Assembly: GCA_016721185.1 (NCBI GenBank)
Contig: JADKIP010000014.1
Span: 806,001 to 870,000, forward strand
DNA from: Candidatus Dechloromonas phosphorivorans
GTDB lineage: Bacteria > Pseudomonadota > Gammaproteobacteria > Burkholderiales > Rhodocyclaceae
Direction: 5' to 3'
Length of the DNA stretch: 64,000 nucleotides
Part shown: positions 32,930 to 42,171 of the stretch, one piece after another
Layout of the letters: every line of letters begins with the position of its first letter
Position numbering within the stretch: the first letter of the stretch is position 1
Notes under the pieces: model-generated
Databases searched by the model: none
Told to the model about the DNA's origin: nothing
The model's input: the letters and a program-made list of their open reading frames with translations, nothing else
Made by a program: the position numbers and the translations under genes

Positions 32930-34402
32930 ATGAGCCGTGAAATTTTGCTGCTGGTTGATGCATTGGCCCGCGAAAAGAACGTCAGCAAGGAAATTGTCTT
33001 TGGCGCCCTTGAGCTGGCCCTCGCCTCTGCAACCAAGAAGCGTATCCATGATGAGGCCGAAGTTCGCGTCTCGATTGATCGCAATACGGGCGGTTTCGAG
33101 TCCTTCCGTCGCTGGCAGGTCGTGCCGGACAATGAATATGTCAATGAGTTTCTTCAGGTGCCGCTCTCGGATGCCCAGAAGGACGATCCCGAAGTTGAGG
33201 CGGGTGACTCGATCGAAGAGGCGCTTGAACCTATCGACTTTGGTCGCATTGGTGCCCAGGCTGCCAAGCAGGTAATTCTGCAAAAAATTCGCGATGCGGA
33301 GCGTGAGCAGATACTGGCTGACTTCCTGGAGCGTGGTGAACACATTGTTTACGGCACGATCAAGCGTATGGAGCGCGGTAATGCCATCATTGAGGCCGGC
33401 AAAATCGAAGCGCTGTTGCCCCGTGATCAAATGATTCCCAAAGAAAATTTGCGAGTTGGTGACCGCGTTAGAGCCTTCATGTTGCGGATTGATCGCAACG
33501 CTCGCGGGCCGCAGATTATTTTGTCGCGCACCGCGCCAGAATTCATCATTAAGCTTTTTGATCTGGAAGTGCCGGAGATTGCCGATGGCCTGATGGAGCT
33601 GAAGGCTTGCGCTCGCGACCCCGGTCTGCGCGCCAAAATTGCTGTCAAGTCGAACGATCCGCGTGTTGATCCAATTGGCACTTGCGTTGGTCTGCGTGGT
33701 TCCCGTGTGACTGCCGTACGTAACGAAATCGGTGGCGAAAATATCGATATCGTGTTGTGGTCGGCTGATCCGGCACAATTCGTAATCGGCGCGCTGTCGC
33801 CAGCCGAAGTTTCATCGATCATGGTCGATGAAGAAAAGCACGCGATGGATGTAGTGGTCGATGAAGACAACCTTGCCATTGCGATTGGTCGTAGTGGGCA
33901 GAATGTCCGTCTTGCTTCCGAGCTGACTGGTTGGACCATCAATCTTATGACTCAGGACGAGTCGGCCAAGCGTTCGGAAGCCGAGTCTGCTGAGACTCGT
34001 TCAATATTCGTGCAAAAGCTCGATATCGACGAAGAGTTGGCTGATTTGCTGATTGAGGAAGGTTTTTCAAGTCTGGAAGAAGTGGCCTATGTGCCGCTGG
34101 CCGAAATGCTTGAAATCGATGGCCTGGATGAAGAAATCGTCAATGAGTTACGTAATCGTGCGCGCAATGTGCTTCTGACTGAAGCGATTGTGACCGAGGA
34201 GCAACTCGAAAATGTCTCCGAAGATCTGATGGGTCTTGAGGGCATGTGTAAGGAACTGGCCGCCAAATTGGCAGGCAATGGCGTCAAGACCCGCGATGAT
34301 CTCGCTGAGTTGGCGGTTGATGAACTCACGGAAATGACCGGCATAGACGACGAGCGTGCCAAGGGACTTATTCTGAAGGCACGGGCTCACTGGTTCGAGT
34401 GA
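32930..34402 (+). CDS. nusA: transcription termination/antitermination protein NusA
   Basis: 490 residues in the usual order: N-terminal RNA-polymerase-binding domain (MSREILLLVDALAREKNVSK), S1 domain (about 135-200), two KH domains with DPIGTCVGLRGSRVTAVRNE and VVDEDNLAIAIGRSGQNVRL, and two C-terminal acidic helix-hairpin-helix repeats as in gammaproteobacteria. It controls pausing, termination and antitermination. SD AGGAGG lies 8 nt before the ATG. 16 nt before infB. Confidence 0.97.
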   Translation: MSREILLLVDALAREKNVSKEIVFGALELALASATKKRIHDEAEVRVSIDRNTGGFESFRRWQVVPDNEYVNEFLQVPLSDAQKDDPEVEAGDSIEEALEPIDFGRIGAQAAKQVILQKIRDAEREQILADFLERGEHIVYGTIKRMERGNAIIEAGKIEALLPRDQMIPKENLRVGDRVRAFMLRIDRNARGPQIILSRTAPEFIIKLFDLEVPEIADGLMELKACARDPGLRAKIAVKSNDPRVDPIGTCVGLRGSRVTAVRNEIGGENIDIVLWSADPAQFVIGALSPAEVSSIMVDEEKHAMDVVVDEDNLAIAIGRSGQNVRLASELTGWTINLMTQDESAKRSEAESAETRSIFVQKLDIDEELADLLIEEGFSSLEEVAYVPLAEMLEIDGLDEEIVNELRNRARNVLLTEAIVTEEQLENVSEDLMGLEGMCKELAAKLAGNGVKTRDDLAELAVDELTEMTGIDDERAKGLILKARAHWFE

Positions 34403-34418
34403 GCGGGAGGTAGTAATT

Positions 34419-37178
34419 ATGACCGCAACAACTGTTTCACAATTTGCTGTAGAACTTAAAATGCCGGCTTCGGCTTTACTTGAGCAATTGGGTAAGGCTG
34501 GCGTTGGTAAGCAGACCAGTAATGATTTGCTAACCGATCAGGACAAGGCCAAGCTGCTGGACTACCTGCGACGTGCTCATGGTGATGAGTCGAAAGCCAA
34601 AATCACCCTGACCCGCAAGGAGACATCAGAAATTAAGGCGACCGATTCGCATGGCCGGGCTCGTACCGTTCAGGTAGAGGTGCGCAAGAAGCGTGTACTG
34701 GTTAAGCGAGAGGTGGGCGATCAGCAGCAGGAAGCAGTGGCTACTGATGTGGAAGAAGGGCTATTGAACGTTCCCGTAATTGAGCTTGCTCCCGAACCGG
34801 AACCGATTCCGGAACCGGTGATTGAGATTGAGATTGAGATTGAGATTGTGCCAGTTATTGAACCAGAGCCGGAGCCGATTCCTGAGCCGGTGGTTGAAGT
34901 TCCAGTTATTGAGATTGCCTCGGCACCTCAAGTTGCAGCGCCGGCCCCAGTGGCCCCGCCGACTCGCGCCTCTATCATCGGTGAATCCGAGCTGCGTGCC
35001 CGTGAGGAGCAGGATCGTCGCCATAATCAATTGCGTGATATTCAAGAGCGCGAGTTGAAAGCGAAGCAGTCGCGTGAAGCGGAGCTGGTTCGTATGCGTC
35101 AGCAGGCCGAAGCTCAAGCGGTAGCAACCAAGGCGGCAGAGTTTGCCAAGCAGCAGGCTGCGGCTCAAGCGCCCAAGGCTCCTCCGCCAGCGCCAGCCGC
35201 CGAAAAAGGAACGTTGCACAAGAAACCTGATGCGCCGGGCAAGGATGCCAAGAAGGGCGGTAACGGCCGCGCTGACGACGGCAAGAAAAAGACTGGGATC
35301 AAAACGCGTTCTGCGGACACCGGTAGTTCCTGGAAGAGTGGTCGCGGTGGTCACAAGAAGCATGGTCACAAGGATGATGACGGTCAGGGCAGCTTCCAGG
35401 CGCCGACCGAGCAGGTCGTTCGTGAAGTTCACGTCCCTGAAACCATTTCTGTCTCCGATCTGGCGCACAAAATGGCCGTAAAGGCGATTGAAGTCATCAA
35501 AGTCATGATGAAAATGGGTTCGATGGTGACGATCAATCAGGTTCTGGACCAGGAAACGGCCATGATTGTGGTCGAGGAAATGGGCCATAAGGCACTCGCC
35601 GCAAAACTTGATGATCCTGATGCCTTCCTCGAAGAGTCTTTGGTTGGTGAGCACAAGGATGTGCCGCTTGAGTCACGGGCGCCGATCGTTACTGTCATGG
35701 GTCACGTCGACCATGGCAAGACATCGCTGCTTGACTATATCCGACGTGCCAAGGTGGCTTCCGGTGAAGCGGGTGGTATTACCCAGCACATTGGTGCCTA
35801 TCACGTCGAAACCGAACGTGGCATGGTGACTTTCCTTGATACCCCGGGCCACGAGGCGTTCACCGCCATGCGGGCGCGCGGTGCCAAGGCAACTGACATT
35901 GTTATTTTGGTCGTTGCTGCCGATGACGGCGTGATGCCGCAGACCCGTGAAGCAATCCATCACGCCAAGGCGGCCGGCGTACCGTTGGTTGTTGCGGTAA
36001 ATAAAATGGATAAGCCCGATGCCAATATGGATCGCGTCAAACAGGAACTGGTTGCAGTAGGCGTCATTCCTGAAGAGTACGGTGGTGAATCCCCCTTCGT
36101 TGGCGTCTCTGCCAAAAAGGGTACGGGCATCGACGAACTCATTGAGCAGGTGCTCTTGCAGGCTGAAGTACTTGAACTCAAAGCGCAGAAAGAAGCACCA
36201 GCGAAGGGTCTGATTATTGAAGCCAGGCTCGACAAGGGGCGCGGTGCGGTGGCGACCATGCTGGTTCTGTCCGGAACTCTCCGTCGTGGTGATGTTGTAC
36301 TGGCTGGTCAGGTTTCAGGGCGTGTTCGAGCGATGCTTGACGAGAACGGCAAGCCGATCAACGAAGCTGGTCCGTCTATCCCGGTTGAAATACTTGGTCT
36401 GTCGGATGTGCCGGCTGCCGGTGAGGAAGCCATTGTTCTTGCTGATGAAAAGAAGGCTCGCGAAATCGCGCTTTTCCGCCAAGGCAAGTTCCGCGATGTC
36501 AAGTTGGCAAAGCAACAGGCTGCCAAGCTCGAAAACATGTTCGAGCAGATGAAAGAAGGCGAAGTCAAAACCTTGCCGCTTATCGTCAAGGCCGACGTAC
36601 AAGGTTCGCAGGAAGCACTCGTACAGACGCTTTCGAAACTGTCGAACGAGGAAGTTCGGGTTAATGTTATTCATGCTGCAGTGGGCGCCATCAGCGAATC
36701 CGACGTTAATCTGGCGCAGGCCTCCGGTGCAGTCATTATTGGCTTTAATACTCGTGCCGACGCGAATTCACGCAAGCTGGCCGAGAACTTCGGTGTCGAT
36801 ATTCGTTACTACAACGTGATTTATGACGCGGTCGACGAAGTTAAATCTGCACTTTCCGGCATGCTCTCCCCAGAGAAGCGGGAACAGATTCTCGGTATGG
36901 TTGAAATCCGCCAAGTTTTCCTTGTCTCCAAAGTGGGCGCCATTGCTGGTTGTTACGTCCTCGAGGGTGTCGTCAAGCGCAATGCACGGGTTCGTCTGCT
37001 CCGCAACAACGTTGTCCAGTGGGACGGAGAGCTGGATTCGCTCAAGCGTTTCAAGGATGACGTCAAGGAAGTGCGCAGCAATTTCGAATGCGGCCTGTCG
37101 CTCAAGAACAACAACGATATCGTTGAGGGCGACCAGCTTGAGGTTTACGAAATTCAGGAAGTGGCGCGTTCGCTGTAA
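34419..37178 (+). CDS. infB: translation initiation factor IF-2
   Basis: 919 residues. An IF2_N domain (AVELKMPASALLEQLGKAGV) is followed by a long linker with a Glu/Ile/Pro repeat (about 125-165), a second IF2_N near 345, then the G domain with P-loop GHVDHGKT near 427, DTPGHEAF and NKMD motifs, and domains II-IV. It places initiator tRNA on the 30S subunit. The stop overlaps the rbfA start (TAATG). The repeat DNA at 34815-34850 is a GATTGA hexamer array coding Glu-Ile. Confidence 0.98.
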   Translation: MTATTVSQFAVELKMPASALLEQLGKAGVGKQTSNDLLTDQDKAKLLDYLRRAHGDESKAKITLTRKETSEIKATDSHGRARTVQVEVRKKRVLVKREVGDQQQEAVATDVEEGLLNVPVIELAPEPEPIPEPVIEIEIEIEIVPVIEPEPEPIPEPVVEVPVIEIASAPQVAAPAPVAPPTRASIIGESELRAREEQDRRHNQLRDIQERELKAKQSREAELVRMRQQAEAQAVATKAAEFAKQQAAAQAPKAPPPAPAAEKGTLHKKPDAPGKDAKKGGNGRADDGKKKTGIKTRSADTGSSWKSGRGGHKKHGHKDDDGQGSFQAPTEQVVREVHVPETISVSDLAHKMAVKAIEVIKVMMKMGSMVTINQVLDQETAMIVVEEMGHKALAAKLDDPDAFLEESLVGEHKDVPLESRAPIVTVMGHVDHGKTSLLDYIRRAKVASGEAGGITQHIGAYHVETERGMVTFLDTPGHEAFTAMRARGAKATDIVILVVAADDGVMPQTREAIHHAKAAGVPLVVAVNKMDKPDANMDRVKQELVAVGVIPEEYGGESPFVGVSAKKGTGIDELIEQVLLQAEVLELKAQKEAPAKGLIIEARLDKGRGAVATMLVLSGTLRRGDVVLAGQVSGRVRAMLDENGKPINEAGPSIPVEILGLSDVPAAGEEAIVLADEKKAREIALFRQGKFRDVKLAKQQAAKLENMFEQMKEGEVKTLPLIVKADVQGSQEALVQTLSKLSNEEVRVNVIHAAVGAISESDVNLAQASGAVIIGFNTRADANSRKLAENFGVDIRYYNVIYDAVDEVKSALSGMLSPEKREQILGMVEIRQVFLVSKVGAIAGCYVLEGVVKRNARVRLLRNNVVQWDGELDSLKRFKDDVKEVRSNFECGLSLKNNNDIVEGDQLEVYEIQEVARSL

Positions 37179-37549
37179 TGAAGAAAAAAGGTTTTCAACG
37201 TAGTGATCGGGTCGCGGAGCAAGTTCGCCGCGACCTCGCCGATCTGATTCGCAGCGAGTTGAAGGATCCGCGTGTTGGTATGATTAGCTTGACAGCGGTC
37301 GAACTGACGCCGGATTACGCGCATGCCAAGGTTTTCTTTGCGACACTCAACTCCGAGCATCTGGAAGAGGTGCAAGTTGGTTTGCGCCGGGCTTCAGGGT
37401 TTTTGCGGCGGGAGTTGGGCAAGCGCCTGCACATTCACACCTTGCCGGAATTGCATTTTGTTTACGACAACTCGATTGAGCACGGCGCCAATATGTCCTT
37501 GCTCATCGATCAGGCGAACGCGATCAGCGATCAGACGCCGGAAGAATAA
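37178..37549 (+). CDS. rbfA: ribosome-binding factor A
   Basis: 123 residues. Motifs: RSDRVAEQVRRDLADLIRSE, LKDPRVGMISLTAVELTPDY and AKVFFATL, ending with the KH-like LGKRLHIHTLPELHFVYDNS. It is needed for 16S rRNA maturation and cold adaptation. Start overlaps the infB stop by 1 nt; truB follows after 6 nt. Confidence 0.96.
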   Translation: MKKKGFQRSDRVAEQVRRDLADLIRSELKDPRVGMISLTAVELTPDYAHAKVFFATLNSEHLEEVQVGLRRASGFLRRELGKRLHIHTLPELHFVYDNSIEHGANMSLLIDQANAISDQTPEE

Positions 37550-37555
37550 TCCGTC

Positions 37556-38455
37556 ATGCAAGTAAAAAAGACCTGGAAGCAGGTCGACGGTGTTTTGTTA
37601 CTCGACAAGCCCATCGGCTTGACTTCAAATGATGCTTTGCAAAAAGCTCGTCGGCTGTTCTCTGCTGCAAAGGGTGGCCACACCGGGACACTGGATCCAT
37701 TGGCGACTGGTTTGTTACCCTTATGCTTTGGCGAGGCAACCAAGTTCTCAGCCGATTTGCTGGATGCCGATAAAACTTACGAAGCGGAAATCAAGCTCGG
37801 TGTGACAACCGACTCCGGGGATGCCGAAGGCAAGGTGATCGCGACTGCTGCGGTCAACGTCTCGGCAGGCGATATTTCTCGAGTGCTGCCATGTTTCACA
37901 GGCGCCATTCTGCAGGTACCACCCATGCATTCGGCGCTTAAACTCAATGGTCGGCCGTTGTATGAGCTGGCCAGAAAAGGTATCGAGGTTGAGCGGCAAC
38001 CGCGTGCAGTCAAGATTTACTCCATCGATACCCTCAACTTTTCTGGCGATTGCCTGACCCTTCGTGTTGCCTGCAGCAAGGGAACTTACATTCGTGTTCT
38101 GGCGGCCGATATTGGTCAGGCGCTGGGTTGTGGCGCTCATTTGAGTGCTTTGCGCCGAACCGTCGTCGGTGACCTTGATCTTGTCAATGCCGTGACACTG
38201 GCTCAACTGGAAGCGTTGGCGGAGAGTGAGCGAGCAGGGCGTCTGCAGTCGGTCGATGCATTGCTGAATAGTCTGCCGGTGGTTACGGTCGAGGGCGAAG
38301 CTGCCGAGCGTTTCAGGCATGGAAATCCAGTTGAATTACCTGAAGGTCTTGCTGGAAAAATTCGTGTCTATGCGGATAGCCGACTGATTGGTGTTGGTGA
38401 GCCAGGTTCGGATGGTCGTCTGTGGCCGAAGAGGCTGGTGCAATTGGCAGTGTAA
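37556..38455 (+). CDS. truB: tRNA pseudouridine-55 synthase
   Basis: 299 residues. The catalytic aspartate is Asp47 in GHTGTLDPLATGLLP. Other motifs: GVLLLDKPIGLTSNDALQKA and YEAEIKLGVTTDSGDAEG. It makes pseudouridine 55 in the T loop of tRNAs. Last gene of the rimP operon; an extended -10 promoter for rpsO overlaps its 3' end. Confidence 0.97.
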   Translation: MQVKKTWKQVDGVLLLDKPIGLTSNDALQKARRLFSAAKGGHTGTLDPLATGLLPLCFGEATKFSADLLDADKTYEAEIKLGVTTDSGDAEGKVIATAAVNVSAGDISRVLPCFTGAILQVPPMHSALKLNGRPLYELARKGIEVERQPRAVKIYSIDTLNFSGDCLTLRVACSKGTYIRVLAADIGQALGCGAHLSALRRTVVGDLDLVNAVTLAQLEALAESERAGRLQSVDALLNSLPVVTVEGEAAERFRHGNPVELPEGLAGKIRVYADSRLIGVGEPGSDGRLWPKRLVQLAV

Positions 38456-38457
38456 GC

Positions 38458-38466
38458 TGGTATAAT
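38458..38466 (+). promoter_or_regulatory. extended -10 promoter of rpsO
   Basis: TGGTATAAT gives a TGn extension joined to a perfect TATAAT (38461-38466), directly after the truB stop. No good -35 is seen 17 nt upstream, as expected for an extended -10 promoter. Confidence 0.6.
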
Positions 38467-38471
38467 TTTGA

Positions 38472-38492
38472 GCTTCCGTTGCCGACGGAAGC
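38472..38492 (+). promoter_or_regulatory. stem-loop in the rpsO leader
   Basis: GCTTCCGT (38472-38479) pairs perfectly with ACGGAAGC (38485-38492) around TGCCG. It starts about where transcription would start from the TATAAT and could stabilise the transcript or take part in S15 feedback control. It has no clean U-run. Confidence 0.5.
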
Positions 38493-38560
38493 AGTTATTT
38501 TAATTTGGCGTTCGCTCTATCAAACTGGGGCTGCGTCGTAACCATGAAAGAGAGTTTGAA

Positions 38561-38830
38561 ATGGCATTCACTACCGAAGCAAAAGCGGCCGTCGTCGCTG
38601 AATTTCAGCGCGCCAAGGGCGATACGGGTTCTTCCGAAGTTCAGATCGCGTTGCTGACCGCACGCATCAATGATCTGACCCCGCACTTCAAAGAGCACAA
38701 GAAGGATCACCATTCCCGTCGTGGTCTGTTGCACATGGTTAGCCAGCGTCGCAAATTGCTGGATTACCTTAAAGGTAAGGATGTCGACTCTTACCGCACC
38801 CTGATTGCCCGCCTCGGTCTGCGTAAGTAA
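38561..38830 (+). CDS. rpsO: 30S ribosomal protein S15
   Basis: 89 residues, the standard length. GDTGSSEVQIALLTARINDL, THFKEHKKDHHSRRGL-type sequence (here PHFKEHKKDHHSRRGL) and LLDYLKGKDVDSYRTLIARL are diagnostic. S15 binds 16S rRNA early in assembly. A terminator follows at 38853, then pnp, the usual rpsO-pnp pair. Confidence 0.98.
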   Translation: MAFTTEAKAAVVAEFQRAKGDTGSSEVQIALLTARINDLTPHFKEHKKDHHSRRGLLHMVSQRRKLLDYLKGKDVDSYRTLIARLGLRK

Positions 38831-38852
38831 GCCAGACAGAAGCCCACGAAAG

Positions 38853-38882
38853 AGCGGCCCGGATTATCCCGGCCGCTTTTTT
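38853..38882 (+). terminator. terminator between rpsO and pnp
   Basis: AGCGGCC (38853-38859) pairs with GGCCGCT (38871-38877), loop about 11 nt, followed by TTTTTT. In E. coli the same gap has a partial terminator allowing some readthrough to pnp. Confidence 0.8.
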
Positions 38883-38934
38883 CATTTTTTGTTGTGTTGT
38901 TTGTTGTTCATTGTGATGAGAGTGAAAGGAATTT

Positions 38935-41082
38935 ATGTTTAATGTCGTGAAAAAGACCTTCGCCTATGGGGACCATCAGGTCACCCTGGAAACCGGCGAA
39001 ATTGCCCGCCAAGCTGGCGGTGCTGTATTGGTATCGATGGAAGAAACCGTGGTGCTGGTCACCGTTGTGGCGGCAAAAAGTGCCAAGCCAGGCCAGGATT
39101 TCTTCCCGCTGACTGTTGATTACCAAGAAAAAGTTTACGCTGCTGGCCGTATTCCTGGTGGATTCTTCAAGCGCGAAGGGCGTCCTTCCGAAAAGGAAAC
39201 GCTGACCTGCCGCCTGATCGATCGTCCGCTTCGTCCGCTTTTCCCGGAAGGCTTCTATAACGAAGTCCAGGTTATTGCTACGGTAATGTCGCTGAACCCG
39301 GAAATCGACTCCGATATTCCGGCTTTGCTCGGTGCCTCCGCAGCGCTGGCTATCTCCGGCGTCCCGTTCAACGGCCCGATCGGTGCTGCCCGTGTTGCCT
39401 ACATCAATGGTCAGTACGTACTGTGCCCGACGATGAGCCAGCTGAAGAATACTGAGCTTGACCTCGTCGTTGCTGGTACTGACTCTGCAGTGCTGATGGT
39501 TGAGTCGGAAGCCAAAGAGCTGTCCGAAGAAATCATGCTGGGCGCTGTCGTTTTTGGTCACACCGAAATGCAGAAGGCAATCAATGCCATCAACGAACTC
39601 GTTGAAGAAGCCGGTAAGCCGGAATGGGATTGGCAAGCTCCGGCCAAGGACGAAGCGCTGGTCGCTCGTCTGGGCGAACTGGTCAATGCTAAGGTAGAAG
39701 AGGCCTACAACATCACCGTCAAGCAGACCCGCAGCCAGGCCATCAAGGCTATCCGTGCAGAGGCTGTTGCAGCCCTGTGCACCGGCGAGGTCGGTGCGCC
39801 GAACGAAAATACCGTCGGCAACCTGTTCCATGAAATTGAAGCAGCTATTGTTCGTGGTCGCGTCCTGTCTGGTGCACCCCGCATTGATGGTCGTGATACC
39901 CGTACCGTGCGCCCGATCACCATGCGTTCCGGCGTTCTGCCGCGTACCCATGGTTCGGCGCTGTTCACCCGTGGTGAAACGCAAGCGCTGGCTGTCGCCA
40001 CCTTGGGTACCAACCGCGACGAGCAAATTATCGATGCGCTGGCTGGCGAATATCGCGAGCGTTTCATGCTGCACTACAACATGCCCCCGTATGCCACCGG
40101 CGAATGTGGTCGCGTTGGTACGCCGAAGCGTCGCGAAGTCGGTCATGGTCGTTTGGCCAAGCGCGCGTTGCTCGCTGTGCTGCCGAAACCGGAAGACTTT
40201 TCCTACTCGATGCGCCTGGTTTCTGAAATTACCGAATCCAACGGTTCTTCCTCAATGGCTTCGGTCTGTAGTGGCTGTCTGGCACTGATGGACGCTGGTG
40301 TGCCGCTCAAGTCGCACGTTGCTGGTATCGCCATGGGCCTGATTAAGGAAGGCAACCGTTTTGCGGTGCTGACCGATATTCTGGGCGACGAAGATCACCT
40401 CGGCGACATGGATTTCAAGGTTGCCGGCACCACCGGTGGTATCACTGCGCTGCAGATGGATATCAAGATCCAGGGTATCACCAAGGAAATCATGCAGGTT
40501 GCACTGGCGCAAGCCCAGGAAGCTCGTTTGCATATTCTCGCACTGATGCAGGAAGCAGCTTCCGGCCCACGTGAAGAAATGTCGGCCTACGCGCCGCGCC
40601 TTTATACCTTCAAGATCAATCCGGAAAAGATCCGTGACGTCATCGGCAAGGGCGGCGCTGTCATTCGTGCGCTGACCGAAGAAACGGGCACCACGATCGA
40701 CATCCAGGACGACGGCACGATCACCATCGCAGCAACCAGTGGTGAAGCCGCTGCTGCCGCCCGGGCTCGGATTGATGCCATCACCGCAGAAGTCGAAATT
40801 GGCAAGATCTACGAAGGCACCGTACTGAAAGTTCTTGATTTCGGCGCAATCGTTTCCGTACTTCCTGGCAAGGACGGTTTGTTGCATATCTCCCAGATCG
40901 CTCAGGAACGCGTCAATAAGGTCGAGGACTACGTCAAAGAAGGCCAGATCGTTCGCGTCAAGGTTCTCGAGACCGATGATCGTGGTCGCGTCAAGCTCTC
41001 CATGAAAGCCGCTGCAGCCGAAGAGGGTACAGCGCAAGCAGTAGCGGCCCCGGTTGTTGTTGAGCAGCAGCAACAGCAGTAA
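38935..41082 (+). CDS. pnp: polynucleotide phosphorylase
   Basis: 715 residues. Two RNase PH domains (the first with GQTVLVTVVAAK-like VVLVTVVAAKSAKPGQDFFP, the second with MPPYATGECGRVGTPKRREV), a KH domain (IRDVIGKGGAVIRALTEETG) and an S1 domain (YEGTVLKVLDFGAIVSVLPG). It degrades RNA 3'-5' with phosphate. SD AAAGGAA lies 4 nt before the ATG. The C-terminus ends in a short Val/Gln run. Confidence 0.98.
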   Translation: MFNVVKKTFAYGDHQVTLETGEIARQAGGAVLVSMEETVVLVTVVAAKSAKPGQDFFPLTVDYQEKVYAAGRIPGGFFKREGRPSEKETLTCRLIDRPLRPLFPEGFYNEVQVIATVMSLNPEIDSDIPALLGASAALAISGVPFNGPIGAARVAYINGQYVLCPTMSQLKNTELDLVVAGTDSAVLMVESEAKELSEEIMLGAVVFGHTEMQKAINAINELVEEAGKPEWDWQAPAKDEALVARLGELVNAKVEEAYNITVKQTRSQAIKAIRAEAVAALCTGEVGAPNENTVGNLFHEIEAAIVRGRVLSGAPRIDGRDTRTVRPITMRSGVLPRTHGSALFTRGETQALAVATLGTNRDEQIIDALAGEYRERFMLHYNMPPYATGECGRVGTPKRREVGHGRLAKRALLAVLPKPEDFSYSMRLVSEITESNGSSSMASVCSGCLALMDAGVPLKSHVAGIAMGLIKEGNRFAVLTDILGDEDHLGDMDFKVAGTTGGITALQMDIKIQGITKEIMQVALAQAQEARLHILALMQEAASGPREEMSAYAPRLYTFKINPEKIRDVIGKGGAVIRALTEETGTTIDIQDDGTITIAATSGEAAAAARARIDAITAEVEIGKIYEGTVLKVLDFGAIVSVLPGKDGLLHISQIAQERVNKVEDYVKEGQIVRVKVLETDDRGRVKLSMKAAAAEEGTAQAVAAPVVVEQQQQQ

Positions 41083-41138
41083 TCGCTGGAATGAGGTTTT
41101 TCGTGAAAGCGAGAAACATCATTCCCGGTAAAGAAAAA

Positions 41139-41166
41139 GGGCACCTTTCGGTGCCCTTTTATTTTT
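41139..41166 (+). terminator. terminator after pnp
   Basis: GGGCACC (41139-41145) pairs with GGTGCCC (41150-41156) over TTTC, followed by TTTTATTTTT. Strong intrinsic terminator. Confidence 0.9.
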
Positions 41167-41179
41167 GCGGGTTTTCGGA

Positions 41180-41190
41180 GTTGACCGCAG
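41180..41190. repeat. intergenic copy of the recurrent 11-mer GTYGACCGCAG
   Basis: GTTGACCGCAG. Ten exact copies of GTYGACCGCAG or its complement CTGCGGTCRAC were found by eye: 11182, 21277, 24045, 29961, 31384, 37848, 41180, 56116, 57571 and 60979 (left ends). Nine lie within genes, this one between pnp and dksA. See the findings for expectation and tests. Confidence 0.6.
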
Positions 41191-41208
41191 CAATAGCCAA
41201 AGATGAGG

Positions 41209-41634
41209 CTACTTCGCCATTTGTCTTTCTTTCATCTCATCCAGCGTCTTGCAGTCGATGCACAGTGTTGCCGTAGGGCGTGCTTCCAGGCGCTTGATGC
41301 CGATTTCGACGCCGCACTTATTGCAGAAACCGTAGTCGCCGCTTTCGATGCTGCTCAGGGTCTCATCGATTTTCTTGATCAGCTTGCGCTCACGATCGCG
41401 ATTGCGCAGCTCAATTGCAATATCGGTTTCCTGGCTGGCGCGATCGTTCGGGTCGGCGAAAACCGTCGCCTCATCCTGCATTGTATGAACTGTGCGATCA
41501 ATATCTTCGCCCAATTCCTTTTTCAAGGTTTCCAGAATTTTGCGGAAATGCGCGAGTTGCTTCGCGCTCATGTAATCCTCGCCCGGCTTGGGTTCGTACG
41601 GTGCGAAATGTTTGTGGAGCAGGTCTTCTGCCAT
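41209..41634 (-). CDS. dksA: RNA polymerase-binding transcription factor DksA
   Basis: 141 residues from the ATG at 41634; an upstream TTG at 41658 is less likely. The zinc finger is CNKC (104-107) and CIDC (125-128). The coiled-coil tip motif DxxDxA is present (Asp61, Asp64, Ala66 in ADPNDRASQETD), which in E. coli DksA reaches the polymerase active site and is needed for ppGpp-dependent control. Gene is single, convergent with pnp. Confidence 0.93.
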   Translation of the reverse strand: MAEDLLHKHFAPYEPKPGEDYMSAKQLAHFRKILETLKKELGEDIDRTVHTMQDEATVFADPNDRASQETDIAIELRNRDRERKLIKKIDETLSSIESGDYGFCNKCGVEIGIKRLEARPTATLCIDCKTLDEMKERQMAK

Positions 41635-41750
41635 TTTCTTGTGAGCCCTAATGACCAAAAGGGCGATTTAATATCAGAAAGGCTTGGCTGAAGCAAGAAA
41701 AGTTTGTTTTAAAAAGATAGGCTCTAGAGCTGGTGCGGGTTCCCGGGCGG

Positions 41751-41759
41751 TGCTATAAT
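41751..41759 (+). promoter_or_regulatory. extended -10 promoter of the tRNA-Pro/tRNA-Arg unit
   Basis: TGCTATAAT gives TGn plus a perfect TATAAT (41754-41759), 13 nt before the tRNA-Pro 5' end. No clear -35. Confidence 0.6.
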
Positions 41760-41772
41760 GTCGTCTCTGTGT

Positions 41773-41849
41773 CGGGGCGTAGCGCAGCCTGGTAGCGCAT
41801 CTGCTTTGGGAGCAGAGGGTCGTGAGTTCGAATCCCACCGCCCCGACCA
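41773..41849 (+). tRNA. tRNA-Pro (TGG)
   Basis: 77 nt with encoded CCA. Anticodon arm TCTGC-TTTGGGA-GCAGA gives TGG. Acceptor CGGGGCG pairs with CGCCCCG. The T arm is TGAGTTCGAATCCCA-like and complete. Confidence 0.96.
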
Positions 41850-41881
41850 ATTCCTTCCCAATGTTGTTGCATCACCCTCAA

Positions 41882-41958
41882 GTGCCCGTAGCTCAACTGG
41901 ATAGAGCAGCTGCCTTCTAAGCAGCAGGTCGGGGGTTCGAGTCCCTCCGGGCACACCA
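41882..41958 (+). tRNA. tRNA-Arg (TCT)
   Basis: 77 nt with encoded CCA. Anticodon arm GCTGC-CTTCTAA-GCAGC gives TCT. Acceptor GTGCCCG pairs with CGGGCAC. It lies 32 nt after tRNA-Pro and shares its promoter. Confidence 0.96.
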
Positions 41959-42171
41959 TCTATGGCTTCCGGCTTGGTTGTTTGTGACTCACCGAACCGA
42001 TTTCACCAACGCGCCTCATCAACAGCATTTTTGTTGCCCAAGCAAGCGCTTACCAATTCACTCAAATTTACCGAGGTTTTGATCTGGGTCTTATGACAGC
42101 GCAAGCCGCACGTTTTTGAAATGTGGGCTTGGTGCTATGCGCCGCTCTCTCGCTGCTTATAAAGGACGTCA

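Noticed and set aside
34815..34850. CRISPR-like direct repeats
   Set aside because: Short contiguous hexamers in frame within infB, without spacers.
38908..40146. 412-residue minus-strand frame
   Set aside because: Antisense to pnp and without recognisable domains.
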